Shown here one piece after another: positions 1-8,065 of a stretch of 64,000 bases of DNA; the first letter of the stretch is position 1; each line of letters opens with the position of its first letter. The position numbers were made by a program, and so were the translations under genes. The notes under the pieces are model-generated. The model was not told the origin of the DNA. It worked only from the letters and a program-made list of their open reading frames with translations, and did not search any database. Origin of the DNA: an uncultured beta proteobacterium (GTDB lineage: Bacteria > Pseudomonadota > Gammaproteobacteria > Burkholderiales > Burkholderiaceae); assembly GCA_903892315.1 (NCBI GenBank), contig CAITHY010000058.1:14690-78689 (forward strand), written 5' to 3'.

Positions 1-825
1 GATAAGCCAAATACCTGAGGCAGCAATGAGAATCATGCCGACTACACTGAGGCTGTCAGGAAGTTGTCCAAAAATGAGGTAGCCATATCCAACTGCCCAG
101 AGTAATTGTAAGAAGACCAGCGGGGTAAGTTTGTAAGGTCGCATTTGATAGAAGGCGAGCACAACCAGTAAATGGGCAAAGCCACCCAACAAGCCCAGCA
201 ATCCAAATAAGGCATATTCGTAGACGGGCAAAACAGGGAGTGGATCCGCATATGGGAGTAAAGCAGTTGAGGCTATCAAGCCAACGATACCGCTATAAAA
301 AAAGGTGGTGTATGCCGAATCTTGGATGAGCTTGCGGGTATATAGCTGAAAGATGGCATTTAAAAATGCCATCATGACGAGTAACAAAGCGGCCAAATGA
401 AAAATAGCAGACCCTGGCCTGGCAATAAAGAGGATTCCCAAGAACCCTACCCCAGCCACTAACCACTCTTTCAAACCAACCCGCTCACCCAAGATAGGAC
501 CTGATAGTATTGCCACCCAAATTGGTGCAGTGAATGTAATTGAGGATGCCTCTGCTAATGGCAGCCAATTTAACCCTGCAAAAAATAACGTGGCGGTAGC
601 GACTAACAAACAAGATCGAAATAACTGTAAGCCTAAATGATGAGTGCGCCAAAAATCTTTGCCTAAAAAATACCATCCAATTGGAGCAGCTAGTAGTAAT
701 TGACCAATAAAGCGAGACCATACCACTGCAATGAGATTGGTATCCTGAACGAGAATCTTCGCTATGGCATCTACGGTAGAAAAACAAATGCCACTCAAGA
801 TAAACAAGAAAATTGGTGAATTCAC
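1..825 (-). CDS. DMT/EamA-family transporter, cut by the window edge
   Basis: Reading the minus strand from a GTG at 825 gives 275 codons without a stop to base 1, so the gene continues outside the window. The protein is strongly hydrophobic with about ten membrane segments, and a conserved feature of the family, 'EASSITFTAPIWVAILS', ends the first EamA half. Such proteins are inner-membrane exporters or importers of metabolites; the substrate cannot be told. The start codon GTGA overlaps the TGA stop of the upstream LysR gene by 4 bp, so the two are translationally coupled and the LysR protein may control this transporter. Only the last few residues are missing, judged by the usual length of about 290-300. 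The family call is firm and the substrate is unknown. Confidence 0.85.
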   Translation of the reverse strand, partial: MNSPIFLFILSGICFSTVDAIAKILVQDTNLIAVVWSRFIGQLLLAAPIGWYFLGKDFWRTHHLGLQLFRSCLLVATATLFFAGLNWLPLAEASSITFTAPIWVAILSGPILGERVGLKEWLVAGVGFLGILFIARPGSAIFHLAALLLVMMAFLNAIFQLYTRKLIQDSAYTTFFYSGIVGLIASTALLPYADPLPVLPVYEYALFGLLGLLGGFAHLLVVLAFYQMRPYKLTPLVFLQLLWAVGYGYLIFGQLPDSLSVVGMILIAASGIWLI

Positions 826-1718
826 TCGGCAGATACTCCCGCCTTAGTACAAATCCATTCTTTGAAGAGTTTAATTTTTTGATTGTTTTTGGTATTAGAC
901 CTAAAAGAGAGAAAATGGGTTCTATCCATCGTTGGTAGAAAAGCTCCTACTCCAATTTCTACCAACTCCCCACGCGATATTTCTCTTTCAGCAAAGCGAA
1001 TGCTTTCAAGTACAACTCCGATACCGTCTACAGCGGCAGAAATTGAAAGAGCTGCACGATCGAAGGCGATTTTTCTAGGAGAGGGATTTTGGAGGCGATT
1101 GATTTCGAACCATTGTTCCCAGCTATGGTGATTCAGTGAAGACTCGATGAGCGTTAATTTGCTCATCAATTCTTCAACGGGAATGTTCGGATTCATCAGG
1201 TCTGGCGAACATAGTGGTGCAATTTTTTCTTCACCCAAGGAAAGCGATGTTATTCCAGGGCCCTCATGAGAAAATTGATAAGAGATGGCGATATCAATTT
1301 CTTGATTACGCAATAAATCGATGTGGTCGGCCCCAGAAGTTAATCGAATGGTGATGTCGGGATTGTCTTTAATAAACTCTGGGAGTCTGGGGCTTAACCA
1401 CTTTGCAGCAAAACTGGGTGAGCAGTGCAAGGCAAGAACTTGCGAGCTGGGCGCAAGAGTGACTTCATTGCAGGCTGCTTCGATAACATCAAAAACTCTT
1501 GAGAGTGAATCCAGTAATCGACGACCTTCTGCTGTGGGCGCTACTCTGCGGTTCTGGCGTAAAAATAATGATTTACCAAAATAGTCCTCAAGCTCACGAA
1601 TCTGATGACTGATTGCAGACTGCGTCAGATGCAATTCTTTTGCCGCAAGCGTAAAGCTTTCTAGCCGCGCCGCAGCCTCAAAAGCTCTCAATAGGACATA
1701 ATTGGGAATATTTCTCAT
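822..1718 (-). CDS. LysR-family transcriptional regulator
   Basis: The 298-residue protein has the standard LysR layout. A winged helix-turn-helix lies at residues 1-65 (LRAFEAAARLESFTLAAKELHLTQSAISHQI) and a periplasmic-binding-protein-like effector domain follows from about 90 to 290. The motif near the start, with 'VLLRAFEAAARLESFT', resembles the GcvA/AmpR-type subgroup. The gene is divergent from the class II aldolase at 1864 and overlaps the DMT transporter downstream. The 145-bp divergent spacer contains inverted repeats at 1734-1760 and 1796-1816 that could be its binding sites. It probably regulates itself, the aldolase, or both in response to a small ligand. The effector is not predictable. 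Confidence 0.93.
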   Translation of the reverse strand: MRNIPNYVLLRAFEAAARLESFTLAAKELHLTQSAISHQIRELEDYFGKSLFLRQNRRVAPTAEGRRLLDSLSRVFDVIEAACNEVTLAPSSQVLALHCSPSFAAKWLSPRLPEFIKDNPDITIRLTSGADHIDLLRNQEIDIAISYQFSHEGPGITSLSLGEEKIAPLCSPDLMNPNIPVEELMSKLTLIESSLNHHSWEQWFEINRLQNPSPRKIAFDRAALSISAAVDGIGVVLESIRFAEREISRGELVEIGVGAFLPTMDRTHFLSFRSNTKNNQKIKLFKEWICTKAGVSAE

Positions 1719-1733
1719 GTAAATATACTATAC

Positions 1734-1760
1734 ATGAAAGATATTCATCTATCTATGAAT
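1734..1760. promoter_or_regulatory. Candidate LysR operator: three alternating ATGAA/TTCAT half-sites
   Basis: ATGAA at 1734-1738, TTCAT at 1744-1748 and ATGAAT at 1755-1760 alternate in orientation. They form two overlapping inverted repeats, ATGAA-N5-TTCAT and ATTCAT-N6-ATGAAT, 16-42 bp upstream of the LysR start codon. LysR regulators commonly bind T-N11-A dyads placed like this in divergent promoters. Assignment to this LysR is inferred from position only. Confidence 0.45.
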
Positions 1761-1795
1761 AGTTATCGTTTGTCAAAATGATGAAAACAGCCCAT

Positions 1796-1816
1796 GATCA
1801 CCATGAATTAGTGATC
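1796..1816. promoter_or_regulatory. Inverted repeat GATCAC-N9-GTGATC upstream of the class II aldolase
   Basis: GATCAC at 1796-1801 and GTGATC at 1811-1816 are perfect complements separated by 9 bases, and a palindrome CTGATCAG follows at 1816-1823. They lie 48 bp upstream of the aldolase ATG, where an activator or repressor site would be expected. The bound protein is unknown; the adjacent LysR protein is one candidate. Confidence 0.35.
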
Positions 1817-1863
1817 TGATCAGTTCACCCAAAATAAATGTTTATCGCGAAGAGGGAATCGTC

Positions 1864-2703
1864 ATGGCTGAAGTAATGGAAAAAGAACGTAAATTAGACT
1901 TGGGTGGAAGAGAGTCAATTTATCAACCAGAAGATAAAAATCTAGTCTTTCCTTATCAGCCTAAATTCAACAACTTTGCAGAAGAGCGTCAACATCTCAA
2001 AGAGCGTTTAGTTGCCGCATGTCGTGCATTTGCCTTAGAAAAGTTTGACTACGGATTTGCAGGTCACTTGACTGTGCGTGACCCAGAGCATCCACATCTG
2101 TATTGGACCAATCCAATGGCAGTACATTTTGATCAAGTCAAGGTGTCTAATCTTATTTTGGCCGACCACGAGGGAAATATCTTGGAAGGTAAGCATGCAT
2201 TAAATCGCGCAGGCTTTGTGTTGCATGCAGCAGTACATGAAAAGCATCCTGATATTGTGGCGATGTGCCATGCTCACACTGTTTATGGAACTGCTTTTGC
2301 TGCACTTGGTAAACCATTGGACCCGATCTCTCAGGATGCAGCAGCTTTTTTTGAGGACCACATGGTCTTGTCTGAGCAAGCAGGTCAAGTTGCAGTTGAA
2401 GATAACTCAGGTTACAACGTCGCTGGATCATTGAAGAAAGTGAAGGCGATTATTCACCGCAATCATGGCTTATTAACGGTCAGTCGTCATAGTATTGAGG
2501 CTGCTGCGTTTTGGTTTATTGCTTTAGAGCGTTGCTGCAAGCAGCAGATGATGGTTGAAGCTACGGGCATCAAGCCGAATATGCTGACACCCGAAGTTGC
2601 TCGTTACAGCCGTGAGCATGTAGGCAGTGAATATATTGGCTGGCTTCATTTCCAGCCAATCTGGGGTTATTTAAAAGAAAATCAACCGGATATGTTTGAT
2701 TAA
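1864..2703 (+). CDS. Class II aldolase/adducin-family protein
   Basis: The 279-residue protein matches the class II aldolase/adducin fold. Metal-ligand histidines are visible as the CHAH pair (H136, H138) and H201 in 'IHRNHGLLTV'. Family members include fuculose-phosphate aldolase, ribulose-5-phosphate epimerase and decarboxylases of hydroxylated aromatic acids. The third activity is attractive here because a ring-hydroxylating oxygenase operon starts 0.8 kb downstream, but the sequence alone does not choose. An N-terminal stretch of about 35 residues precedes the fold. The start has a purine-rich RBS (GAAGAGGG). The gene is single, ends in a shared terminator, and is separated from the Rieske operon by a GntR gene in the opposite orientation. 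Confidence 0.9.
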   Translation: MAEVMEKERKLDLGGRESIYQPEDKNLVFPYQPKFNNFAEERQHLKERLVAACRAFALEKFDYGFAGHLTVRDPEHPHLYWTNPMAVHFDQVKVSNLILADHEGNILEGKHALNRAGFVLHAAVHEKHPDIVAMCHAHTVYGTAFAALGKPLDPISQDAAAFFEDHMVLSEQAGQVAVEDNSGYNVAGSLKKVKAIIHRNHGLLTVSRHSIEAAAFWFIALERCCKQQMMVEATGIKPNMLTPEVARYSREHVGSEYIGWLHFQPIWGYLKENQPDMFD

Positions 2704-2717
2704 ATTGACGTCCTAGC

Positions 2718-2756
2718 CCATTAAAAAATCTCAGTGCTGCTGGGATTTTTTAATGG
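2718..2756. terminator. Bidirectional intrinsic terminator between aldolase and GntR gene
   Basis: A 17-base arm (starting CCATTAAAAAATC) pairs almost perfectly with bases 2740-2756 around a 5-base loop, with A-runs on one side and T-runs on the other. It can stop transcription from both converging genes, and it overlaps the last codon region of the GntR gene. Confidence 0.8.
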
Positions 2757-3415
2757 TTAGTTAGGGCTACACTTAGCTGGTGAATGAGATTTTTTCTAGC
2801 TCGCATTGCATGCAGTTCTGAAAGGTCGGCAGCTTTTTTCTCATCCCCATTTTTAATTGCATCAGCAATGGCTTGATGTTCATCCCAGATAGCTGATCGT
2901 TGTGTGGACTGCAAAACGGCACCCATGACTCTTCGCAGATGAACCCAGTGTAAGTGAGCGCTTTTAGCAATTAAGGGATTTTCAGAGGCTTCATAAATCG
3001 CGCTATGAAAGGCCATGTCAGCATCGATTAATGCTCTAACATCCCCTCTTTCTGAAACAGCGCGTCCATTCTGAATTAAGGCAGGATCAATGACGCATTT
3101 CTTTTGCGCCGCTAGTTTTGCTGCTAGCGAGTCAAGCGCACCTCGAACTTCATATAGCTTGTCAATCCATTCAATATTCAATGCAGTAACTTGAACCCCC
3201 CTTCCTGGAGCGTCTTCGACAAAGCCATCATTTTTTAGCATGCGGAGAGCCTGTAAGACTGGTAAACGAGACACATTCATTTGCTCGGCAATTTCTTCCT
3301 GGGTAATTCTGGTGCCAGGAGGAAGTGAGCCGTCACTAATGGCGTCAAGGAGGGCTTTATAAACTGCCTCGACATAATCAGTTCTTGCTGGAAGTTTATT
3401 GAGTTGAGAAAGCAT
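2750..3415 (-). CDS. GntR-family regulator, FCD (FadR) subfamily
   Basis: The 221-residue protein has a GntR winged helix at about residues 12-75 (GTRITQEEIAEQMNVSRLPVLQALRML) and an all-helical FCD ligand domain from about 85 to 210. The metal/ligand-binding pattern is visible in 'ALIDADMAFHSAIYEASENPLI'. FCD regulators usually repress catabolic operons and release DNA on binding a carboxylate ligand or pathway intermediate. The gene is transcribed away from the Rieske/TRAP operon. A perfect CTGTATACAG palindrome at 3486-3495, in the shared 124-bp spacer, is the probable operator for both. The inducer is presumably the substrate of the operon or its first product. Confidence 0.92.
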   Translation of the reverse strand: MLSQLNKLPARTDYVEAVYKALLDAISDGSLPPGTRITQEEIAEQMNVSRLPVLQALRMLKNDGFVEDAPGRGVQVTALNIEWIDKLYEVRGALDSLAAKLAAQKKCVIDPALIQNGRAVSERGDVRALIDADMAFHSAIYEASENPLIAKSAHLHWVHLRRVMGAVLQSTQRSAIWDEHQAIADAIKNGDEKKAADLSELHAMRARKNLIHQLSVALTNH

Positions 3416-3485
3416 GAATTTAGGGTTTGTAGGGTATTAAAAGCGAGTTTTACACAGTGCAGTTCTTGGAAAATCATTATATACT

Positions 3486-3500
3486 CTGTATACAGTATAC
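3486..3500. promoter_or_regulatory. Probable GntR/FCD operator next to a -10 element
   Basis: The palindrome CTGTATACAG (3486-3495) is perfect, and the core GTATAC occurs again at 3495-3500. A -10-like TATACT sits immediately upstream at 3480-3485, so a bound protein would block transcription of the oxygenase operon. FCD-type GntR regulators often bind short dyads with a central TATA or GTATAC core. Assigning it to the neighbouring regulator is an inference from position. Confidence 0.6.
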
Positions 3501-3539
3501 GGAACACGCAAAATAGTCAAAAAACAGGAGACCCTAGTA

Positions 3540-5099
3540 ATGACAACAAAGCAAGAACAAGCGGAAAAGAAGGTTGGTGCATCAGCTGGATCGCCAGCAA
3601 CCCCAAAGAAATTGGTGCCATTTGGCGGGTATTACACCAATAAGGTCCCTGGCCACGATCCTGAGTTGACGGAAGTTGGCCCAGGTACTCCGATGGGTGA
3701 GTACATGCGTGGGTTTTGGCATCCCGTCTGCATGTCAATTGAGCTGACTGATACGCCACGTTTTTTGACAATCTTAGGTGAAGAGTTGGTAGCATTTCGG
3801 GATGGTAGCGGTAGCGTTGGTGTATTACATGCGCATTGCGTGCATCGTGGTGCCTCGCTGGAATATGGCTTGATTCAAGAACACGGGATTAAGTGTTGCT
3901 ATCACGGTATGGTATTTGACGTAGACGGTACCTGTCTGAATGCCCCTTTCCCTAAGGGTGAGGAAGCTGAAGCTGAAAAATATGCTTGCTCAATTCAGCA
4001 AGGTGCTTACAAGGCTTTTGAAAAAAATGGTTTGGTCTTTGCTTATATGGGGCCACCAGATCAAGAGCCGCCATTTCCAGAGTGGGAAGCAGACTTTACT
4101 GTTGCAGAAGGTGACGAGTTAGTTCCTTATAGCAATTTCCAGCACTGTAATTGGTTGCAAGTACAAGATAATGCGGCTGATAATTTTCACACTGCCGAAT
4201 TGCATGCCGCTAAGAACGTGGTAGGTGGGCATTACCAGGGCACTACTTTTGATGAGGTGGGTGCGCCAACCATGGAGGTGCATCCTGATATGCAATTCGT
4301 TCCGATTCATGGTGGACGAGGTCTAGCTTGCTCAGGCGCACGCCGTGTGAATAACGATAAATTGTTTATTCGCGTGCAGCATCAAGTACTGCCTAACTTA
4401 AGCCTACATGCCTATACATCTGAAGATGGATCCAATAAAAAATTGTTTAGCCGTTTCCACATTATTCGTTGGACTGTTCCAGTCGATGACTTTAATAGCA
4501 AGATGATTGGTTGGCGGGTAATGGGTCCTGGTATTGATACTCGCGGGATTGGTCAAAAGGAACTTGTTGGTTATGAGTCCATTGACTTCTTGGACGGTCA
4601 AGTTGCATTGCGTAGAGCTGAGCGCTTTAGTAAGCACACAATTAACGATATTGTAGAAATTCCCACAGATCACAGATCTAGATCTAACTACAAGATGGCT
4701 CAGTATGCGCCTGGTGACTATGAGGCGATCATTAGTCAGCGACCCATTGCAGTTCATGCTTTAGAGAATCCAACAAAGTTCGATGCAGGCCCTTATCTCT
4801 TTAGAAAAATGTTGCGCGATGCCGTTCGTGGATCCAATCCGGCGGCTACTGCAGAGGCATTTTCTGAGTGGCTAAAAGACGTTGGTGGGGCACCTAATAG
4901 CTATTGTTCTGGCAATGTATTCGAGCTGCCGATTGGCGCAACTACTGAAGAAGAAATTGCACAAAGACGCTTTGTTGCTAAGGGGGTAATTGCTATTTTG
5001 ACCGAGAGTGAACAATTCAAAGGCAAAGAACGTATTGAGTTTGTAAAGAGCAAGATGGAAGAGCTTGAGCAGACAGCTAAGGCCCAATTTAAGCATTAA
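3540..5099 (+). CDS. Rieske non-haem iron oxygenase, alpha subunit (phthalate 4,5-dioxygenase-like)
   Basis: This is the catalytic subunit of a ring-hydroxylating oxygenase, 519 residues. The Rieske 2Fe-2S ligands are C100-x-H102 and C119-x2-H122. The mononuclear iron site begins with D214-x2-H217-x4-H222 in 'DNAADNFHTAELH'. The N-terminal block 'GPGTPMGEYMRGFWHPV' is characteristic of the phthalate-dioxygenase/LigXa-type alpha-only subfamily, and no beta subunit is nearby. The reaction would be O2- and NADH-dependent hydroxylation or O-demethylation of an aromatic acid. A C-terminal tail of about 60 residues makes it longer than the roughly 440 residues usual for phthalate dioxygenase. It is the first gene of the operon, behind the GntR operator, with a good RBS (CAGGAGA). 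The substrate is not determined. Confidence 0.93.
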   Translation: MTTKQEQAEKKVGASAGSPATPKKLVPFGGYYTNKVPGHDPELTEVGPGTPMGEYMRGFWHPVCMSIELTDTPRFLTILGEELVAFRDGSGSVGVLHAHCVHRGASLEYGLIQEHGIKCCYHGMVFDVDGTCLNAPFPKGEEAEAEKYACSIQQGAYKAFEKNGLVFAYMGPPDQEPPFPEWEADFTVAEGDELVPYSNFQHCNWLQVQDNAADNFHTAELHAAKNVVGGHYQGTTFDEVGAPTMEVHPDMQFVPIHGGRGLACSGARRVNNDKLFIRVQHQVLPNLSLHAYTSEDGSNKKLFSRFHIIRWTVPVDDFNSKMIGWRVMGPGIDTRGIGQKELVGYESIDFLDGQVALRRAERFSKHTINDIVEIPTDHRSRSNYKMAQYAPGDYEAIISQRPIAVHALENPTKFDAGPYLFRKMLRDAVRGSNPAATAEAFSEWLKDVGGAPNSYCSGNVFELPIGATTEEEIAQRRFVAKGVIAILTESEQFKGKERIEFVKSKMEELEQTAKAQFKH

Positions 5100-5114
5100 T
5101 AAAGGTATTAAAGG

Positions 5115-5144
5115 AGAAAGGCTGTACTTTCAGCCTTTCTTTTT
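5115..5144 (+). terminator. Intrinsic terminator or attenuator inside the Rieske operon
   Basis: AGAAAGGCTG (5115-5124) and CAGCCTTTCT (5131-5140) form a perfect 10-bp stem with a 6-base loop, followed by a T-run. It lies 16 bp after the oxygenase stop and 20 bp before the reductase start. Partial termination here would make more oxygenase than reductase. Confidence 0.75.
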
Positions 5145-5163
5145 GATGGAGTGAGACAAAAAA

Positions 5164-6138
5164 GTGGTTGATAATAAATTGCTGCAATTAAAAATAAAAC
5201 AAATCCGTCAAGAGGCTAGTGGAATTCATTCATATGAACTTGTTTCTGAAGATGGAAACACCTTGCCGCCATTTGATGCAGGTTCACATATTGATTTGCA
5301 TTTACCTTCGGGCATCATCCGCCAATATTCCTTGAGCAATGATCCTGTAGAAGCCAATCGCTATGTAGTGGGCGTATTACTTGATGAGCAAGGACGTGGT
5401 GGCTCAAAAGAAGTTCATCAGGCACTCAGAGTGGGTGATTCCTTATTGACAAGTTATCCACGTAATCATTTTCAGTTAGATGAGTCCGCTAAAAAAGTAA
5501 TTTTATTGGCTGGAGGTATTGGAATTACCCCTCTAAAGTCCATGGGGCATCGCCTGAAGTCCTTAGGTATCCCATTTGAATTGCATTACTGTGCACGCGC
5601 TCAAGAAAATATTGCCTTTCCTCAAGAGCTTCAAAATTTATCCGATTCAGGCGAAGTTCAATTCCATTTCGATGGAGGCGTTCCCGGAAATGGTTTAAAT
5701 ATTACGGAAATGATTAAGGGGCTTGAGGCTGGTGCGCACCTGTATTACTGTGGGCCAGTAGGATTTATGAAGGCGTGTGCTCAAGCTGCAAAAGAGCGCG
5801 GCGATCTTCATGTGCATTTTGAGCACTTTAAAGCCCCGGAAAAAGAAGAAGGAGAAGTTCGATTTGAGTCGGATACTGGCGAGTTAGCTATTCAAATTCA
5901 GAGCACTGGTCAAAAAATAGCCCTCTCACGAGCGGAGTCTTTGATTGATGTTTTAGCCAAATTAGGGGTTGAGGTTTCGACCTCCTGTCAGTCGGGTTTG
6001 TGCGGCACATGCAAAACACGCTATATCAGCGGTGATGTAGAGCATGGGGACTGTATCTTGAGTGATGCTGAGCATGCGGAGTATTTAACGCCTTGTATCT
6101 CGCATATCAAAAGAGGAACATTGGTTCTCGATCTATAG
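5164..6138 (+). CDS. Oxygenase reductase, FNR domain plus 2Fe-2S ferredoxin (phthalate dioxygenase reductase type)
   Basis: The 324-residue protein has the class IA reductase order. A flavin-binding domain contains 'RQYSLSND' at residues 53-60, an NAD-binding domain contains 'LLAGGIGITPLKSM' at about 114-127, and a C-terminal plant-type ferredoxin carries C275, C280, C283 and C311. It would take electrons from NADH through FMN and the iron-sulfur centre to the Rieske oxygenase upstream. Its length equals that of typical phthalate dioxygenase reductase. The only start that fits is GTG at 5164; a recognisable SD is weak (GGAGTGAG). An intrinsic terminator lies just upstream, so expression relative to the oxygenase is probably reduced. 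Confidence 0.92.
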   Translation: MVDNKLLQLKIKQIRQEASGIHSYELVSEDGNTLPPFDAGSHIDLHLPSGIIRQYSLSNDPVEANRYVVGVLLDEQGRGGSKEVHQALRVGDSLLTSYPRNHFQLDESAKKVILLAGGIGITPLKSMGHRLKSLGIPFELHYCARAQENIAFPQELQNLSDSGEVQFHFDGGVPGNGLNITEMIKGLEAGAHLYYCGPVGFMKACAQAAKERGDLHVHFEHFKAPEKEEGEVRFESDTGELAIQIQSTGQKIALSRAESLIDVLAKLGVEVSTSCQSGLCGTCKTRYISGDVEHGDCILSDAEHAEYLTPCISHIKRGTLVLDL

Positions 6139-6165
6139 ACCACATTTTCAATAGACCTTAATCCC

Positions 6166-7092
6166 TTGTCAAAATATCAAAAGATCTACGTATTAGGTGC
6201 AGGCGCAGTTGGCTGCTACTTTGGTGGCATGCTGGCACGTGCTGGACAAGATGTCACATTGATTGGCAGGTCAGAGCGGACTCAGGCCATCAATGAGTTA
6301 GGTCTTGAAATGGACTGTAAATCCTTTCAAGAGGTCGTAAGTATTCAGGCCTCTGATGATTTATCTGTTATGAGGGATGCCGATCTAGTTTTACTAAGCG
6401 TGAAATCGTTAGATACAGAAAAAACCATTCAAGGTATAGCATCGATATTGCCCAGCCACGCAGTGATTCTCAGTTTACAGAATGGTGTGGCTAATGTGGA
6501 TATCGCTACAAAATGGATTTCAAATCCAGTATATGCAGCGGTAGTCTATGTCGCTACGGGCATGGTTGGTCAAAGAACTATGAAGCATCACGGTAGAGGT
6601 GAACTCTATATTGGTTCACTCCAGCCAGCCAAAGATCGAGATCAGGAAAATTTAGCGGCTATTTGGACGCTATTTGAAAGTGCAGATGTTCCTTGTTCTA
6701 TAGCGCAACAAATTAAGAAAGACATGTGGTTAAAGTTCTTAGTGAATTGCTCTTACAATGCTATTTCCGGAATTGGTCAGATGACCTATGGAGAGATGGT
6801 GCGTATTCCTGAGATCCTTCAGCAAATTCAACATATCACTGAAGAATTTTTAGCAATCGCTACAGCAGAGGGGGTTCTTATTTCCGAAGCAGAAGCTTTA
6901 GAAGCAAATGCTCTGATTGCCTCAACGATGGTCACGCAGCGTTCTTCAACGGCACAAGATTTAGCGAGAGGCAAGCAAACTGAAATTGATTTTTTAAATG
7001 GCTATATCGTGGAATTGGGCAAGAAGCATGGTGTTCCTGTGCCATATAACGAATCGATCTACGCCTTAATAAAAATGCTAGAGCACTCTTAA
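6166..7092 (+). CDS. Ketopantoate reductase-family (ApbA/PanE) dehydrogenase
   Basis: The 308-residue protein starts with a Rossmann motif (VLGAGAVGCYFGGML, residues 9-23) and has the ketopantoate-reductase C-terminal helical domain with the active-site lysine region 'KKDMWLKFLVNCSYNAIS'. Family members reduce 2-oxo acids with NADPH. The location inside a catabolic operon suggests it is not the housekeeping PanE but a paralogue acting on a pathway keto- or hydroxy-acid. The start is TTG at 6166, 27 bp after the reductase stop; no ATG is placed well. The family is certain and the pathway role is an inference from position. Confidence 0.88.
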   Translation: MSKYQKIYVLGAGAVGCYFGGMLARAGQDVTLIGRSERTQAINELGLEMDCKSFQEVVSIQASDDLSVMRDADLVLLSVKSLDTEKTIQGIASILPSHAVILSLQNGVANVDIATKWISNPVYAAVVYVATGMVGQRTMKHHGRGELYIGSLQPAKDRDQENLAAIWTLFESADVPCSIAQQIKKDMWLKFLVNCSYNAISGIGQMTYGEMVRIPEILQQIQHITEEFLAIATAEGVLISEAEALEANALIASTMVTQRSSTAQDLARGKQTEIDFLNGYIVELGKKHGVPVPYNESIYALIKMLEHS

Positions 7093-7133
7093 GGTGTGTC
7101 GCTCTATAAATGAAATTGGAGTATGAATAGTCG

Positions 7134-7937
7134 ATGAACACAATACATTCAAAACGGGATCGCGTTGCAGTTGTTACTGGTGGTGCACGTGGTATTGGCC
7201 TGGCAATAGGACAATGGTTTTTAAATCATGGTTATCAAATTGCACTGCTAGATATCGATAAAGCAACACTGGATGCCACGATGAAAGCCTTTGGTGGATC
7301 TGTTGACGTGATTGGCATTCATTGCGACGTATCTAAACCGAATGAGGTAGACCGCGCTGCTGAGAAAGTCATTGCCGCATTTGGTCATGTCAATGCCTTA
7401 GTCAATAACGCTGGGGTAGCGGTATTTAAGCCGGTATTTGAAACATCATTTGAAGAATGGCGCACTGTCCTCGGCACCAACTTAGATGGTGCTTTCATTT
7501 GCTCGCAAGTGTTTGGTCGATTGATTGTTGAGCTAGGTGGCGGTGCGATTGTGAATATTGCGTCCATTTCTGGTTTGAGGGCTAGCACTCTGCGGGTTGC
7601 CTATGGCACCAGTAAAGCTGCCTTGATTCAATTGACCAAGCAATATGCAGTCGAGCTAGGAAACTCCAATGTGCGCGTGAATGTGATTGCACCGGGACCA
7701 GTCGATACAGAAATGGCAAAGTTAGTTCATAGCGTGGCGATTCGCTCGGACTACTACGATACGATCCCATTGGGTCGTTATGGCACCCCTGAAGAGATGG
7801 CCAATACCGTTGGGTTCTTATGTAGCGATGAGGCAGCCTTCATTAATGGTCAAGTGCTTGCCGTAGATGGTGGATTTGAGGCGACTGGCGTTGGTTTGCC
7901 GACGCTGCGCCGCAATAATGAGCCCCCCAAGCTTTGA
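7134..7937 (+). CDS. Short-chain dehydrogenase/reductase (SDR)
   Basis: This is a classical SDR of 267 residues. The cofactor motif is TGGARGIG at about 15-22, the structural motif is NNAG, the catalytic pair is the Tyr and Lys of 'YGTSKAA', and 'PGPVDTEMA' follows. The C-terminal half ends with the usual 'INGQVLAVDGGF'. In this operon it probably oxidises a diol or alcohol intermediate, for example the cis-diol made by the Rieske enzyme, or reduces a ketone. It lies 41 bp downstream of the ApbA-like gene and 128 bp upstream of the TRAP receptor gene. The substrate is not determinable. Confidence 0.92.
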   Translation: MNTIHSKRDRVAVVTGGARGIGLAIGQWFLNHGYQIALLDIDKATLDATMKAFGGSVDVIGIHCDVSKPNEVDRAAEKVIAAFGHVNALVNNAGVAVFKPVFETSFEEWRTVLGTNLDGAFICSQVFGRLIVELGGGAIVNIASISGLRASTLRVAYGTSKAALIQLTKQYAVELGNSNVRVNVIAPGPVDTEMAKLVHSVAIRSDYYDTIPLGRYGTPEEMANTVGFLCSDEAAFINGQVLAVDGGFEATGVGLPTLRRNNEPPKL

Positions 7938-8009
7938 TAGACTGCTGGTTTTCCCTTGATTCATGGGGTTTTATTAAAATCTAGCGGTATATTAAGCACC
8001 AGAATAAAA

Positions 8010-8026
8010 AGCCCAATTCATGGGCT
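8010..8026 (+). repeat. Hairpin between SDR and TRAP receptor genes
   Basis: AGCCCA (8010-8015) and TGGGCT (8021-8026) form a short stem with a 5-base loop but no T-run follows. It lies 40 bp before dctP-like ATG. It may set an mRNA processing boundary ahead of the abundant receptor message; as a terminator it would be weak. Confidence 0.35.
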
Positions 8027-8065
8027 GTTGCTAAAGAGAATTGAAATTCATCCAATGGAGACAGT

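Noticed and set aside
883..1584. Plus-strand frames at 883-1131 and 1321-1584
   Set aside because: They are antisense to the LysR gene, have no family resemblance and lack credible RBS; shadows.
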